NCBI GenBank assembly: GCA_950022295.1
Contig: OX465600.1
Location: 25,581,282 to 25,645,281 of the forward strand
Length of the DNA: 64,000 nt
From: Bromus sterilis
Lineage: Eukaryota; Streptophyta; Magnoliopsida; Poales; Poaceae
Direction of reading: 5' to 3'
Each line of letters begins with the position of its first letter. Within the stretch, counting starts at the first letter, position 1. The position numbers were made by a program, and so were the translations under genes. The notes beneath the pieces were generated by a model. It was given only the letters and a program-made list of their open reading frames with translations, was not told where the DNA came from and ran no database searches. Shown in pieces: positions 34,548 to 46,168 of this stretch.

Positions 34548-36177
34548 TGATACGTCCAAACCGTATCTATAATTTATGCTTGCTCCATGCATGTTTTGTG
34601 TGATATTGCTATGATCTAGATACACTTTCATACACTTTTGATCATATTTGGACTAACCTATTAACTCAGTGCACCCCAGTGCCAGTTCCTGTTTTCTGCT
34701 GTTTTTCTATTTCAGTTTTCCCCCATATAAAAAGTGCCAGAAAAATTCGGGAAAATTCAGATAAAAAATCAGCGTGATGGAAGCTTCGAGAAGAGCCTGG
34801 GAGGGGCCAGAGGGGAGCCAGGGGGGCCCAGGCGGCCACCCGGCGCGGCCCCACCCCTGGCCGCGCCAGGGGGGCGCCTGGGCCCCTGGCCCACCTTTGG
34901 CTGCCCCCTTTCGCCTATTTATCCCCCGTCACGGGAAAACCCCAGAAGGAGAACCCTATTCCGCGAACTCGCCTCTGTTCCGCCTCCGCCGCGCTTCCGA
35001 AGATCGGGAGCACCAGAAGACCTCTTCCCGGCACCCTGCCGGAGGGAGGATTGACCTCCGGGAGTCTCCTCTCCACCATGGATGCTCCCCGGATGCCCGT
35101 GAGTAGTTTTCCTTGGACCATTGGTCCGTGATCAGTAGCTATGTGATGTTCTCCTTCCCTCTTTGATCTTCATTGTTTAGACCTCGTGAGCTGCCCAACA
35201 TGATCGATGCACCTTTGTAATATTTCTGCTATTGCTATGTTGAGTTTGATAGGATCTGATGGATTATGAGATTATGTTCAGATTGTGATAGAGTAATATA
35301 TTTGGTTTTTATCTCTTATATTTTTGTTCCTAAGTAATTCTTGCATGTTCTCCGTTGCTGTTTATTCCTTTGGCCAAGTAGTAGGTAGTGACTCCAAGAG
35401 GGAGTGTTGTGCTAGATTGTGGGTTCATGCCCCCCGATGACACGCTTGAGTGACAGAAACATGAGTCTAGGGGATGTGCTGTTGCCACAAGGGGGAAAAC
35501 AACGGTGCTTGTAACCGCGGTCACAAGGATTGTTTACTTTACGCAGAGTTTTTTTAATGCAGTTGTCTGTTGCTTTGGGTTTACACTTTGGGTGGGGCTC
35601 GCAACTTAATACCAGCGAGATGTTCTGGATAGATATCTCAAGGTGGATGATTATTAGTAGATGCAGATGGATTTCGGTCTACTTACCTTGGCGTACTGCC
35701 TGTGCTTTTGAAACTCTTCCTTTCTTTTGTAGCATAGTTAGCATTGCGGTGCGTTCATAATCCTGTCAATTGCCTTTCTATAATTTGTTTACCTCGCATA
35801 GCAATTTTATCGTCTTTTGGGAGAGAGACATCACTAGCGAACATCACGTATCCCGGTCCATACCCTTATCATTGTTTCCACGCTATATTTACTTTTCTGC
35901 ATTTACTTTCAAGTTGCTATTATTACCCCTTGCATTTTATCCTTTGTAAACAACAAGACCGGAGAGATTGACAACCTCTCTGAACTTCGTTGGGAACAAA
36001 GTTATCTGTGTCTGTGTGCAGGTCCGCGTCAGTTGCGCCGCTGACACCTACTTATCATCTCTGGAGTCCTGCTGGAGACAAACCTTGGTATCTTCACCGA
36101 GGGAAAACTGCTGCTGCACTACATCTCAACCCTCCACTCGGGGTAACCAACGAAGGGGGCGAGAAGCCGTCCTAGCA
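34548..36177 (+). repeat. 5' LTR of the Athila-like element (approximate right border)
   Basis: Starts TGATACG and ends near TCCTAGCA, 10 bases before the primer-binding site. The right border is inferred from the CA dinucleotide and from the primer-site position because no second LTR exists for comparison. Confidence 0.6.
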
Positions 36178-36187
36178 AGAAGTTTTC

Positions 36188-36202
36188 TGGCGCCGTTGCC
36201 GG
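36188..36202 (+). promoter_or_regulatory. Primer-binding site of the Athila-like element
   Basis: TGGCGCCGTTGCCGG is the usual primer site of this group of grass Gypsy elements (tRNA-Asp type). Confidence 0.75.
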
Positions 36203-36289
36203 GGACTCCGAGTGCTAAGATAGGGGAGTTGCACACTACCCTTTACCTTTGTTTTTTAGTCTTGTTAGTTTATCTTTCAGTTTTTATCT

Positions 36290-37489
36290 TTGTGTCTTTT
36301 ATCAAAAACTACAAAAAAATCTGCCACACTTGCTGATACTATCGGTTCCACTGAAAACAACAAGTTGTGTGACTTCACTAGTCACAACAACCAAGACTTT
36401 ATCTGCACTCCCATTGCCACACCTGCCACTTCAGCTACCTCTTATGAAATTAAACCTGCTTTGCTAAACCTTGTTATGAGAGATCAATTCTCTGGTGCTG
36501 GAGATGATGCTGCTTTACACTTGAATAATTTTGTTGAATTATGTGATATGCAAAAGTATAAGGAAGTAGAAGGTGATGTTGTTAAGCTCAAGATCTTTCC
36601 CTTCTCTTTAAGGGGAGATGCTAAAATCTGGTTTCAATCTTTGCCTAGAAATAGCATAGATTCTTGGGATAAGTGCAAAGATGCTTTTATAGGAAAGTAC
36701 TATCCTCCTGCTAAGATTATCCAATTGAGGAGTAATATTATGAATTTTAAGCAATTGGATAATGAACACGTTGCCCAAGCTTGGGAACGAATGAAATCTC
36801 TTATTAAGAAATGCCCTACACATGGTTTGACTACCTGGATGGTTATCCAGACTTTTTATGCAGGCTTGAACTTTACCTCGCGGAACCTTTTAGATTCGGC
36901 CGCGGGAGGAACCTTTATGTCAACCACACTTGGTGCTGCCACGAAGCTTCTCGATGAAATGATGACCAATTATTCCCAATGGCACACCGAACGCACTCCA
37001 ACAGGTAGGAAGGTAAATTCTGTCGAGGAAATTACCTCCCTCAATGAAAAAGTTGACTTAATTATGTCTCTACTTACCAAGCAACCCTCTATTGATCCTC
37101 ATGATGTTCCTTTAAATTCTTTGGTTGCTCAAGAACAAGTAGATGTGAACTTTATTGCTAGAAACAACTTCAACAACAATGCTTATATGGGAAATTTTGC
37201 TAGCAATCCTAGACCGTTTCCATCCAACTATGGGAACAACAACACCTACCCTAGCAACAAGAACCCCTCTTCTGAATTAGAAAGCATGCTTAGAGACTTT
37301 ATCACTACCCAAAAATCCTTCAACAAAAATGTAGAAGAGAAATTATCTAAAATAGATAATCTCTCTTTGAAGGTAGAAAGCTTAGCCCTTGATATTGAGA
37401 TGCTCAAAATTAGAACCTCCCCCCTTGAGGAGAATAAGGCCACTCCTATTAATGCTATCCAGTTACAAATCAATGAAACATTAGGATGA
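36290..37489 (+). CDS. Athila-like gag protein
   Basis: An open frame of 399 codons. It has the retrotransposon gag signature: HLNNFVELCDMQKYKEVEGD, then FPFSLRGDAKIWFQSLP and CKDAFIGKYYPPAKI. It would form the virus-like particle of the element. The C-terminal third is asparagine-rich and then coiled-coil-like. No zinc knuckle is visible. It overlaps the start of the protease frame by four bases. The true start could be further downstream. Confidence 0.85.
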   Translation: MCLLSKTTKKSATLADTIGSTENNKLCDFTSHNNQDFICTPIATPATSATSYEIKPALLNLVMRDQFSGAGDDAALHLNNFVELCDMQKYKEVEGDVVKLKIFPFSLRGDAKIWFQSLPRNSIDSWDKCKDAFIGKYYPPAKIIQLRSNIMNFKQLDNEHVAQAWERMKSLIKKCPTHGLTTWMVIQTFYAGLNFTSRNLLDSAAGGTFMSTTLGAATKLLDEMMTNYSQWHTERTPTGRKVNSVEEITSLNEKVDLIMSLLTKQPSIDPHDVPLNSLVAQEQVDVNFIARNNFNNNAYMGNFASNPRPFPSNYGNNNTYPSNKNPSSELESMLRDFITTQKSFNKNVEEKLSKIDNLSLKVESLALDIEMLKIRTSPLEENKATPINAIQLQINETLG

Positions 37490-38376
37490 TGGCTAAACTT
37501 AAAGAAAGATGGGCTAGAGAAAAAGAGGAAGAGGATAGAATTAAGAGCCTTCCTACACACCACACAGTTGCCACTATCCAAATTGTTGAGGACACTCAAA
37601 CTATTAGCACCCAATGCACTCCTAGTCCCGTTGGACCTATTAATGGTGATGCTAATACCTCAACCATAGATAAAGAAACTCCTATGAACATAGAGGGTTT
37701 CAAACAAGTGAGCCTAGATGACACTACTACCACCTTTGATAGTAGTGATATTGATTTTGATAGTTGTACCCTCTCAGAAGTTATCAGTTTACTACACAAA
37801 ATGTCTAGAGACCCCCACACTAGCACACTTAATCTTGCCTTCACGGAGCATATCACAAATGCTCTCATCAAAGCTAGGGAGGAGAAGCTTAGAGTAGAAG
37901 CCTCCATACCTAGGAAGCTAGAGGATGGTTGGGACCCTATGATCAAAATTAAATTAAATAACTTCTCTTGCTATGCTTTATGTGATGTTGGAGCTAGTAC
38001 CTCCGTTACGCCCAAAAGAATATTTGATATGTTTGAATTGAAACCTTTTGAGCCTTGTTCTTTTGGTGTTCGTCTTGTTGATTCTTCCGTAAAGAAACCT
38101 TTAGGGAAGATCGACGATGTTCTTATCATTGTCAATGAAAACTATGTTCCCGTTGATTTTATTGTTATGGATATAGAGTGTGAACCTTTATGTCCAATTA
38201 TTTTGGGACGTCCTTTTCTTCGCACTGTTGGTGCGGTTATTGACATGAAAGAGGGGAATATAAAATTCCAATACCCATTCAAAAAGGGGATGGAACACTT
38301 CCCTAGAAAGAAAATCAAGTTACCTTTTGAGTCCGTTACTCGGGCTAGTTACTCTCTTTCTCTTGATAAAACTTGA
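37486..38376 (+). CDS. Athila-like retropepsin (protease) frame
   Basis: An open frame of 296 codons starting in an ATGA-type overlap with gag. Residues 140-250 form a retropepsin-like domain. The catalytic motif reads CDVGAST where DSGAS/DTGAS or DVGAS is usual in this group, followed by the conserved ILGRPFLRTVGAVIDM. The frame ends with a stop after SLDKT. No reverse transcriptase follows, so the element depended on a partner for replication. Confidence 0.8.
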   Translation: MMAKLKERWAREKEEEDRIKSLPTHHTVATIQIVEDTQTISTQCTPSPVGPINGDANTSTIDKETPMNIEGFKQVSLDDTTTTFDSSDIDFDSCTLSEVISLLHKMSRDPHTSTLNLAFTEHITNALIKAREEKLRVEASIPRKLEDGWDPMIKIKLNNFSCYALCDVGASTSVTPKRIFDMFELKPFEPCSFGVRLVDSSVKKPLGKIDDVLIIVNENYVPVDFIVMDIECEPLCPIILGRPFLRTVGAVIDMKEGNIKFQYPFKKGMEHFPRKKIKLPFESVTRASYSLSLDKT

Positions 38377-40880
38377 TTCTTCTTTTGCATTAAGCCTAGC
38401 TAATGGCTTTAAAGAAGCGCTTTCGGGAGGCAGCCCACAACGAATTTAGGTTTTTCTTTTTTCTTTTGTTGTGTCTTGATGATTTTTACTTCTGTAGCAA
38501 CATCATTGTATCTTTAATTTTCAGCTTTGTGCCAAGTTATAGCCTCTTACTACAAGGGAAGTAAAAGTTGTGACATGCTGTCCAGAAAACAGATTCTGTC
38601 CTCGTGACCAGAAAAATCCCAGTTCATCTTTTTGAGCTGAAATTTTTACACAGTATGCTCTATACAATTACGAAACTTCTGTATGTTCTGAGTTTTTTGA
38701 TTTGAGTTGCAGAAGTACCCCTAAAAAATTCTTTACTATCTGTTGTTCTGTTTTTCACAGATTCTGCCACGTTTTGTCTCTCCTAACTTTTGCAAACCTT
38801 AAGCTTGCTTTTTCTTTGCAAAAACTTTTTGGCACTCTTGAGAAACAATAGCTCTTCAAGAATATCTTTATATCCAGTGGAGAAAAAATATTTATTAAGG
38901 GTACTAACCTCTCTAATCAGCTTATGATGAGTTATGTATGAAGGGAGTTTTCAAGTGTGCGATGGAAGATGATGAAAGAAGATCCAGGAGTGTCAAGCGC
39001 TCAAGCTTGGGGATGCCCCCATGCATCCCCAATAAATATTCAAGGAGACTCAAGCGTCTAAGCTTGGGGATTCCCCCGTGCATCCCCTTCTCCATCAACA
39101 ATCATCAGTTCGTCCTTCGTCTCACTATATTTTTATCACTTCATGCGTTATGTGCTATGCTTGGAGCGTCTCGCTCTTAGGTTTTATTTTTCTTTAGCTT
39201 TGCTTGCTGTTCATAACAAGTTAGGTCCTGTCTTACTTTGTGCGGGAGAGAAATACGCTCCACTTTCAAAATCTAGAACACATCATAGGATTTTTCATGC
39301 CTATCTTCTTGCTGTTGTGTGTTCTTTATCTTTTCATAGCTACTGTCATGTTTAGTTTTAGTTTTAGTTTGTCTTTAGCAAGAGCCTTGGCTTTTGTTTT
39401 AGTTTGTTGCTGGAACTCTCTTTACTTTTCATGTTTATCTTGTTAAGAGAGTTGGTTGTTGCACTGAGTTGTGTCTTGCCTTGAAAGTAGGTAATTGAGG
39501 TTGTTATTTAATTTTAGTATTAGCTTGCAATAGTTTTGAGGTATTGATGTGAGTAATGTTTGAACTTTTGGTGTCAAGAGTTCTTTCCTATTAGTGATAG
39601 GTGTCGTATTTTGCGCAATCCGTGTTTATTTTCAAAACCTACAAAACTAGTTGAGAACTCTAGCTACTAGATAGATCACTACTCTTCTGAGGAGTCAAAT
39701 ATTAGAGTACACTCACGTACCATGAGTCGAGGATGCGCAAAGATAACCAAACCCCCATACACTCCTCCTTGGGGTACTTGTCTCTTTGTGAACCTCCCTA
39801 TTAGATTGAGAGTTACCGATAATAAGTGCATGAGTTCTTCGGACTAATGTAAGTATTGAGAGTTGACACTTCCACCTTCCCATATTTTGCTAGCCTTTCC
39901 CGTGCCGTGCATTGCCTTTTCTCACTCCGAGAGTTGGTGTCCACCTTCGCCGGTACTTCCAAACCCTTGGCATGATACACTCTGTCATCATAAGCCTCCT
40001 TACATCTTTCCTCAAAACAGCCACCATACCTACCTATCAAGGCATTTCCATAGCCTTTCCGAGTTACATTGCCATGCAACTTCCACCTCTTCATGACTTG
40101 ATCTTCATGTCATACATGTTCCTGCTACACTGGCAGCGACATACATTGCATACATCATGATAGTTACATCTTCTTTATGATTTTGAGTACCTTGTAAAGT
40201 GTGAAAGATCTCCTTTACCTTCTTGTAAAATAGAGTGTTGCCCTTAAGTGAGGAAAAAATCCCAAAGTGGACACAATAAAAGATCCAAAAGAGGACAAAT
40301 GAGAGTTAAATAGAAAGAGCCATTGAGGCCACCAAAAAAAATACAAAAAATATATAGAAAAAGAGAAAAAGAAATAAAAAGAGAGAAAGGGGCAACACTA
40401 CAATCCTTTTGAGAGATCCACACTAGTACTCCCTTTATATCCTTGTACTCCATAGAGATGATCATTATGCATATAGCTATGTGGGGACCTTCACACTATA
40501 GAACTTGACTTGCATATTCCAAGGATGAGCCTCCTCAAAAGAGCTCTAGGTCTTCATGAGCGAGCAAGTTAGATGCACCCCCACTAGTTCCATTGGAGAG
40601 CTTCCTAGCCCGTATGTGCATCCGTTGCATGGCAATCCCTACTCCTCACATCATATCTATCATTTGGCATCTCTTGCCTATGATTGTCCTCATTGATGTG
40701 AGCCTTTCTCATCCTTTTTGTCTTCCTCCTCCACCATATTTCTCTCTTTGCCATCCTAAGTATCAACTCTCGTGCTTACGCTCATCCATTGCATGAGTGC
40801 TCGAAATATCGAAAAGGAGTGGATCAAATTGACTTGTACCTGGCTAGTGGTCTGGGGAAGAGTCAAGATAAGATTCCAAT
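38377..40880 (+). other. Non-coding 3' part of the Athila-like element
   Basis: The segment begins with the AAGCGCTTTCGGGAGGCAGCCC-type spacer typical of this group just after the protease. It continues as AT-rich sequence with only short frames. A pair of diverged copies of AAGCTTGGGGAT(G/T)CCCCC lies at about 39003-39080. No gene is supported. Confidence 0.6.
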
Positions 40881-42966
40881 CCATATATGATAGTCGTGAC
40901 TCTTCATCCCAGTGACTTTTCCCTTCTCAATATTGACTCCCTTTCTTATATTCGAACAATAACCATCAGGAAACATCACGACGTATTTCAGCCACGTGAA
41001 TTACTCCTTCTTTTGGTCCTTATCAAGCACAAACTGCGAATGCGGCTTCAACCACCCTTTTCGTTTGCCTTCAGGAGGCTGCATGTGTTGTCTCGGCCTA
41101 TCACACAACTCTTTAACATCGACTCTAGCCTTGACATTATCCTTTGTCTTCTCAGAAATGTTCAGGATTGTGTTAAAGAGGGACTCTGCGACATTCTTTT
41201 CGGTGTGCCTCACATCGATGTTATGGGGAAGTGTTAATTGGTGATAATAGTCGAGCTTCGTTATGCCTGCCTCGTGAATCCAGTTGTGCTCCTTACCATA
41301 TCCGTCAAATACTGGGACACCGGATTCAGTACGCATGAGAGCGGCTAGCTCGGCCTTAATAGCTGCACCATTGAACGTTGGTATCTGCCTTTCTTCAAGC
41401 ACAACTTTGCCCTTCTTGAAGTTCCTTCTGTCCTATCTGAACGGATGATCTCTTTTGAGAAACGGCCGATGCGTGTCAAAGGCGGAATATTTTTTACCCG
41501 CTTTTAGCCAAAGGAACTCAAGTAGTTGCCTACACACTGGGCATGGCCACTTACCAGCTGTACAGTGGCCGCAGAATAGGGCATACGCAGACATGTCGTG
41601 CATGGAATATTGGTACCAAACTTTCATGAAGAAGTTTGTCTTCGATGCACGGTCGTATGTCAACGTTGGGTGGTGCCAAGAGTGGTTCAGATCATCCACA
41701 AGCGGCTGCATGTAGACACTCAAATTCTTCCCCGGGTAGTCAGGCCCTGGAATGATCAGCGTCAAGAATATGGTATTTCTTTGCATTAGGGCGGGGGGAG
41801 GGAGATTGAGCGGAATAACAAACACCGGCCAACAGCTGTACGAGGAACTCGACATGCCATATGGATTGAATCCATCCATAGATATGGCAATTCTGCAGTG
41901 CCGGGCCTCTGCCGCCAGATCGGGGTGGTCTTCATCGAACTTCTTCCATGCCCTGCCATCAGATGGATGTCCCATTGTTTCCCGTCCGTGCTCGTTAGGG
42001 TATCTCTTCCCGTCCTTGTGCCACTTCATCTGTTTGGCAGACTCCAAGGTCATGTAAAGCCGCTGGATTCTTTTTATGAATGGGAGATAACGAAGAATCG
42101 AAGCGGGGACCTTTGTCTGCACCTTGGGCTCACCAACGGCTCCCTTGGACTCAAGATACCTAGAGGCCCCACACAAGCTACAGTACTTGTCATCCGCAAA
42201 CTGTTTCCAAAACAGAAGGCAACCTTTTGGACAACAATCTCTCTTTATGTAGTCCATGCTGAGCGCTCGTGGGATTTTCTTGCATTCGTACAAGGTTTTA
42301 GGCAGACAATGACCATCGGGCAACGTGTTACCATGTTTTACCAGACTGACTTCAAAGCATGAACGGGTCGTGTTGAACTGGAGCTTTGTGGCTAGTAATT
42401 GTGAGATGGTATCGAGCTGAGAAACATTTGCACCCGGGTACAAAGGCCTCTTAGCCGATTCCATCATATCATAGAAGGCCTTAGCGGATGGCTCGGGATC
42501 CTGTGGTTCAGGAGGTTGCTCTGGTTCCGACGGTCCCTCTGGTTCAGCACAAGGTGGAGACTCCGGCATGGCATCACGGAAATCCTCCAGCAAGTTTCGC
42601 ATGCCATCGATCCGCTGCCGCATCACGTCAACTCTATCACGTTCATTCTGAGTAAAGTCGACCGTCGTGATGAAGCCTGGCATATACCCATAAGCCCAAA
42701 GGTGTTGTTTCATAACCTCCTTTCTAGTGCGATTACGATTTCTGCAACGGACGCAAGGGCAACGGGGATCAAGTGTCTTTGGACCACGGGCTATCTCCTG
42801 CACTACCATAGCGGTCTTCCATGCCCACTCATCTGTTCTGTCAACGGCACTAGTACGGCCACTATACATCCACCCATTATCAACCATCCTCTTCTTCTTT
42901 ATTGAGAGCCAAACGACAAACATAGCATTTCATATCAAATAATACCATGAAACTAAGTTCATCATA

Positions 42967-45884
42967 CACTACTGGAGAAAGGTTTATAGCCTCCAAATGA
43001 TTAGTGACGGGCAAAACTATGCCCGTCACTAGTAAGTAGTACCAGCGACGGGCAAGAATAAGCCTGTCATTCTTGCCCGTCACTGGTATGAAACACTAGT
43101 GACGGGCGCGTAAAAATGTCTGTCATTGAATTTTTTGTGCAGTCTGGAGTAAAGGATGAATTATTTAGTGACGGACATTATAAATAGCTGTCACCGGTAA
43201 CCATATCCTAAACTTTAATTATCTTGAAGAAAACAAGTGCATGCGCATACGGATTTAGAACTGCAGCGCGAAAAAAGCCCGGGACCGAAAATTTTTCGTT
43301 GCCGCCTCCAAAGCCAAATCGGCACCAGTACTTGTACTTCTATCTAAATAGAAAAAAAACATAACCTCATATAGTTCCTCACCACTCCGTCGTATCCGCC
43401 GCCCGTCCAACGGCGGCAAATTTCGCTGGCTTCATCGCCGTCACTAGTAAGTAGTAAGTAGTACCCATTTTAACTCAGGAACGGTGCCGGTGAGGCGGAG
43501 CCGTACACGGTACACCCAGGAACTACACCAGTGCAGATGGCTTCATCGCCGGCGTGCGAGATCCGGCGCGCGATAGGGCACCAGCCCTCCTTCCCCGCGT
43601 CCTCCTACACGAGAGAATCCGTCCGAATTCCTCCACTCCCCATCACCGTACGCGGAATCCTAGCGGCAAGTCGCCGGGCGTCTACATAGCGGGACGACGT
43701 CAAGGTAAGCGCTCACGCTCTGCCCCGATCCGATCCCAAAACTCACTGCAAATTATATTTCTTTCTCGAGGAGCACAAGGAAGTAGCCCGGGCGCGTCCA
43801 TCCGTCAATCAACATGCATGACCGCCGCTCCACCCCATCGTGTTCTGCTCCGGCACCGCTGGCGGTCGGCGGAGATTCACGATGCTGCTGCTGCCTGTAG
43901 GAAGACACGAGTACGACGAGGTGCACCTGCACGTTCCCGTGAATGGGTACTTGGCAACTTGCTGTGCAGCTGCTGCCTAGATGAAGAACCATCTACTAGC
44001 TAGGTAATCTGATCACCAGTCTGTCCGCCTTGTTGCTATGCATGCTTTCTCAATGCATACGGGTCTCCCTCTTGTCAAACGATAGGAGTAGGTGCTTTGA
44101 GAAGTGAAGAAATTTTGCTAGGAAAATTTGGATTTTCTCCTGACAAGTGACAACACACGGGAGAACACATGTTTTTCCTCTACTCTGCAGAAGCTGGCTA
44201 GTTATATTCAGTACTTCTTGTACGTGATGCCATGATTTGGTACTAGATTAGCTCACACTCCACACTTGTGCTTCTCATCATCTTGCCTCTACTTGTCATT
44301 TTCACCAACAACCAATTTCATTAAACATAGTACAAGGCTGGACTGAAATCATGTTGTTGTGGTTGTATTCTTATTAGTTTTCGAGTTATATTTCAGACCC
44401 CATCACTTGTATGCGACCAACATAAAAGCTCCAGATTGTTTCCTCTCCTCCTAGTATTTTAGTACGCAGCAAAAGTAAAAATCCTTCTTTTGTCCTGTTC
44501 ATCTCTAGTGTTACACTAAATTACTAGTAACTTTTCTACAGAAGAGATTATAAAGTGGTCCATGTCCGGTGGCATGTAGTACTAGTGCTCTGGGATATTA
44601 TTACTTTATCTTGCAACTCTTCCTGGAATTTTGAAATGTATGGTTGTATATCAGATTTTATTTTGTAGCTCGTTTAACCTGCACCTCAACTTAAGACCAC
44701 ATTTTTATCTTGACGATGTAAGTAGCTCTTTGCTCAAAGCTCCAAGAACAATATTATTTTTCCATCAACAATACTAGTTGTTTATATTATTTTTAATGTT
44801 TGTTGTGTTTGTTTTGAGGCTATAGAATTTCTGAGTGTGGTTTCTACATAAGAAATGTACAGTCGATTGTTTGTGGCTTGTGACTTACGAGGCTTCAGTT
44901 TTGACCAGGCTTATGAAATGAGCTTTGCCGAATTAACTTGTAGTTCATATGCTCACTAACTGAACAATCAGACAAAATAAGTTGATCAAGCTCTTAGGCC
45001 ATTTATATAAACCTTGAATCAGTTTGCAAGTGTCTTCATATCTCTTATGCCCCCTAAGTTGATTATACAATGGCATTTCTTGCAAAGCTTGGTCTTTGTT
45101 TTTGGTACATGGTTGTGCTTTGGTAATCTTGTTCGTATGTACGTACCAAATTAGCATATGAGTTTTCTTTTATAGTATCAAGAATTTATGTTATCATACA
45201 TGGCAGCAGCCAAGTATTCTATTACTGAAAAATGTTCTATTTTCCGCCCCATGCAGATCAATGTTAAAGAGCTGAAGTTGGGTGGTGCCATGCCTGTGCT
45301 GTGATATGAACTGACCTACTGGTTTTCTACCTAAATCTATGGCTGCTCCATGTTAGCGTCAGTTTGGGATGCAATTTTTCTAGGTAGGAGAAGCCTTCAG
45401 AAGCAAATGGTGGAAACTTTGACGTTTCACAAGAGTTGGATATTTATATTTGGGGTATTGGATGTTCTCAAATGACAACAGATTGTTTTGGATATTGTGC
45501 TATCAATGTTAATTCCACTTTGTCTACTTATGATCATATTTTGTTACTTGTGAGTGTTATTGATCATATTGTGTTGTCGATGTGCAAATGCAATATTTTT
45601 TTTTGTACAATATATATTTTTTATTTTAAAAATGTATACTAGTGACGGACAAACTACCAAACTAGCAAATTGTCCGTCGGTGCTAATGAGGCAGAAGCAT
45701 TGTCGAGAAAACTAACTAGTGACGGGCATGAAAAAATGCCTGCCACTAGTGAACAGATACTAGTGACGGGCGCCCGCCCGTCAATAGTAACCTATTACCA
45801 GTGACACCATACCAGTGACGGACGCCTTGCCCGTCAGTAGTGAGCCTTTTGGGCCCGTCACTAGTAGGCTATTCTGCAGTAGTG
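42967..45884. mobile_element. Nested non-autonomous CACTA element, 2.9 kb
   Basis: The left terminus CACTACTGGAGAAAGG and the inverted right terminus CACTACTGCAGAATAGCC are flanked by the 3-bp duplication ATA (42964-42966 and 45885-45887). Both ends carry AGTGACGGGC / GCCCGTCACT subterminal repeats, a different motif from the host CACTA. There is no transposase. The interior (43370-45300) has a GC-rich first part and then AT-rich intron-like sequence, possibly captured host DNA. It sits 77 bases upstream of the TNP2 start codon of the large CACTA. Confidence 0.92.
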
Positions 45885-45957
45885 ATATTTTAAATTTTCT
45901 ACCGGGAAAAACGCATGCACCAACCTACATCTCTAATAGGTATAGAGGGTCCTAGCA

Positions 45958-46168
45958 GCCGCCGGATCCGGAGACTGAGTACGTTCTCCATGCTCTACCC
46001 CGGCCCGAGACAGAATTTCGACAGCACCTCCCCGCTGCTCTCCTGATACACGTCTCGGCAAAAATCCAAGAGGATGTGCATCCGGAGAACAAAGGGAGGC
46101 GCTTACGAAATTCTGACTCGGACCGGAGGAGAACATGGAAAACGTACCCAATCTACGGATCCGGCGAT
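45958..46168. repeat. Imperfect inverted repeat (hairpin) in the TNP2 leader of the large CACTA
   Basis: The left arm (45958-46057) and right arm (46066-46168) pair along most of their length, around a loop of about 8 bases. Paired landmarks include CGTCTCGG with CCAAGAGG, CAGAATTTCG with CGAAATTCTG, TCCATGCTC with GAACATGGA and GGATCCGG with CGGATCCGG. Without the nested CACTA it would lie about 150 bases upstream of the TNP2 ATG. A homologous hairpin is at 61310-61530. Confidence 0.85.

Larger units (their letters stand above)
34548..40880 (+). mobile_element. Athila-like Ty3/Gypsy retrotransposon, non-autonomous, 3' LTR missing
   Basis: Inserted in the TNP2 gene. The left end begins TGATACGTCCAAACCG, a common Triticeae LTR start. 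A primer-binding site (36188-36202), gag and a protease frame follow on the plus strand. No reverse transcriptase or integrase is present. After the protease comes 2.5 kb of AT-rich sequence with no supported protein. No second copy of the LTR occurs before TNP2 sequence resumes near 40881, so the 3' LTR was deleted together with part of TNP2. Assignment to the Athila group rests on the primer site and on the gag/protease layout. Confidence 0.8.
33362..42890 (-). pseudogene. TNP2-type CACTA transposase pseudogene, interrupted and partly deleted
   Basis: Catalytic transposase of the large CACTA. The 5' part (42890-41433) starts MVDNGWMYSGR, the transposase-associated domain with its CPCVRC zinc motif. 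It runs into the Transposase_21 core (CPKGCLLFWKQF, ISMDGFNPYGM, LFCGHCTAGKWPCPVC). An in-frame TAG at 41435-41433 follows HPFR, the frame reopens (41402-41001), and a TAA follows KKE. Coding similarity ends near 40881 at HDYHIWI, where the Athila-like element is joined. On its other side the gene resumes at 34547 (WPGPTDPDAAQL), followed by an intron and the DUF4216-like domain (34361-33687, GLVEVRPSTTYSG). Another TAG (about 33687) precedes a duplicated acidic tail ending at 33362. The middle of the protein is missing, so the gene is dead. Confidence 0.88.

Noticed and set aside
38938..39446. Short plus-strand frames downstream of the Athila-like protease
   Set aside because: Less than 90 codons, AT-rich, no RT or integrase motifs.
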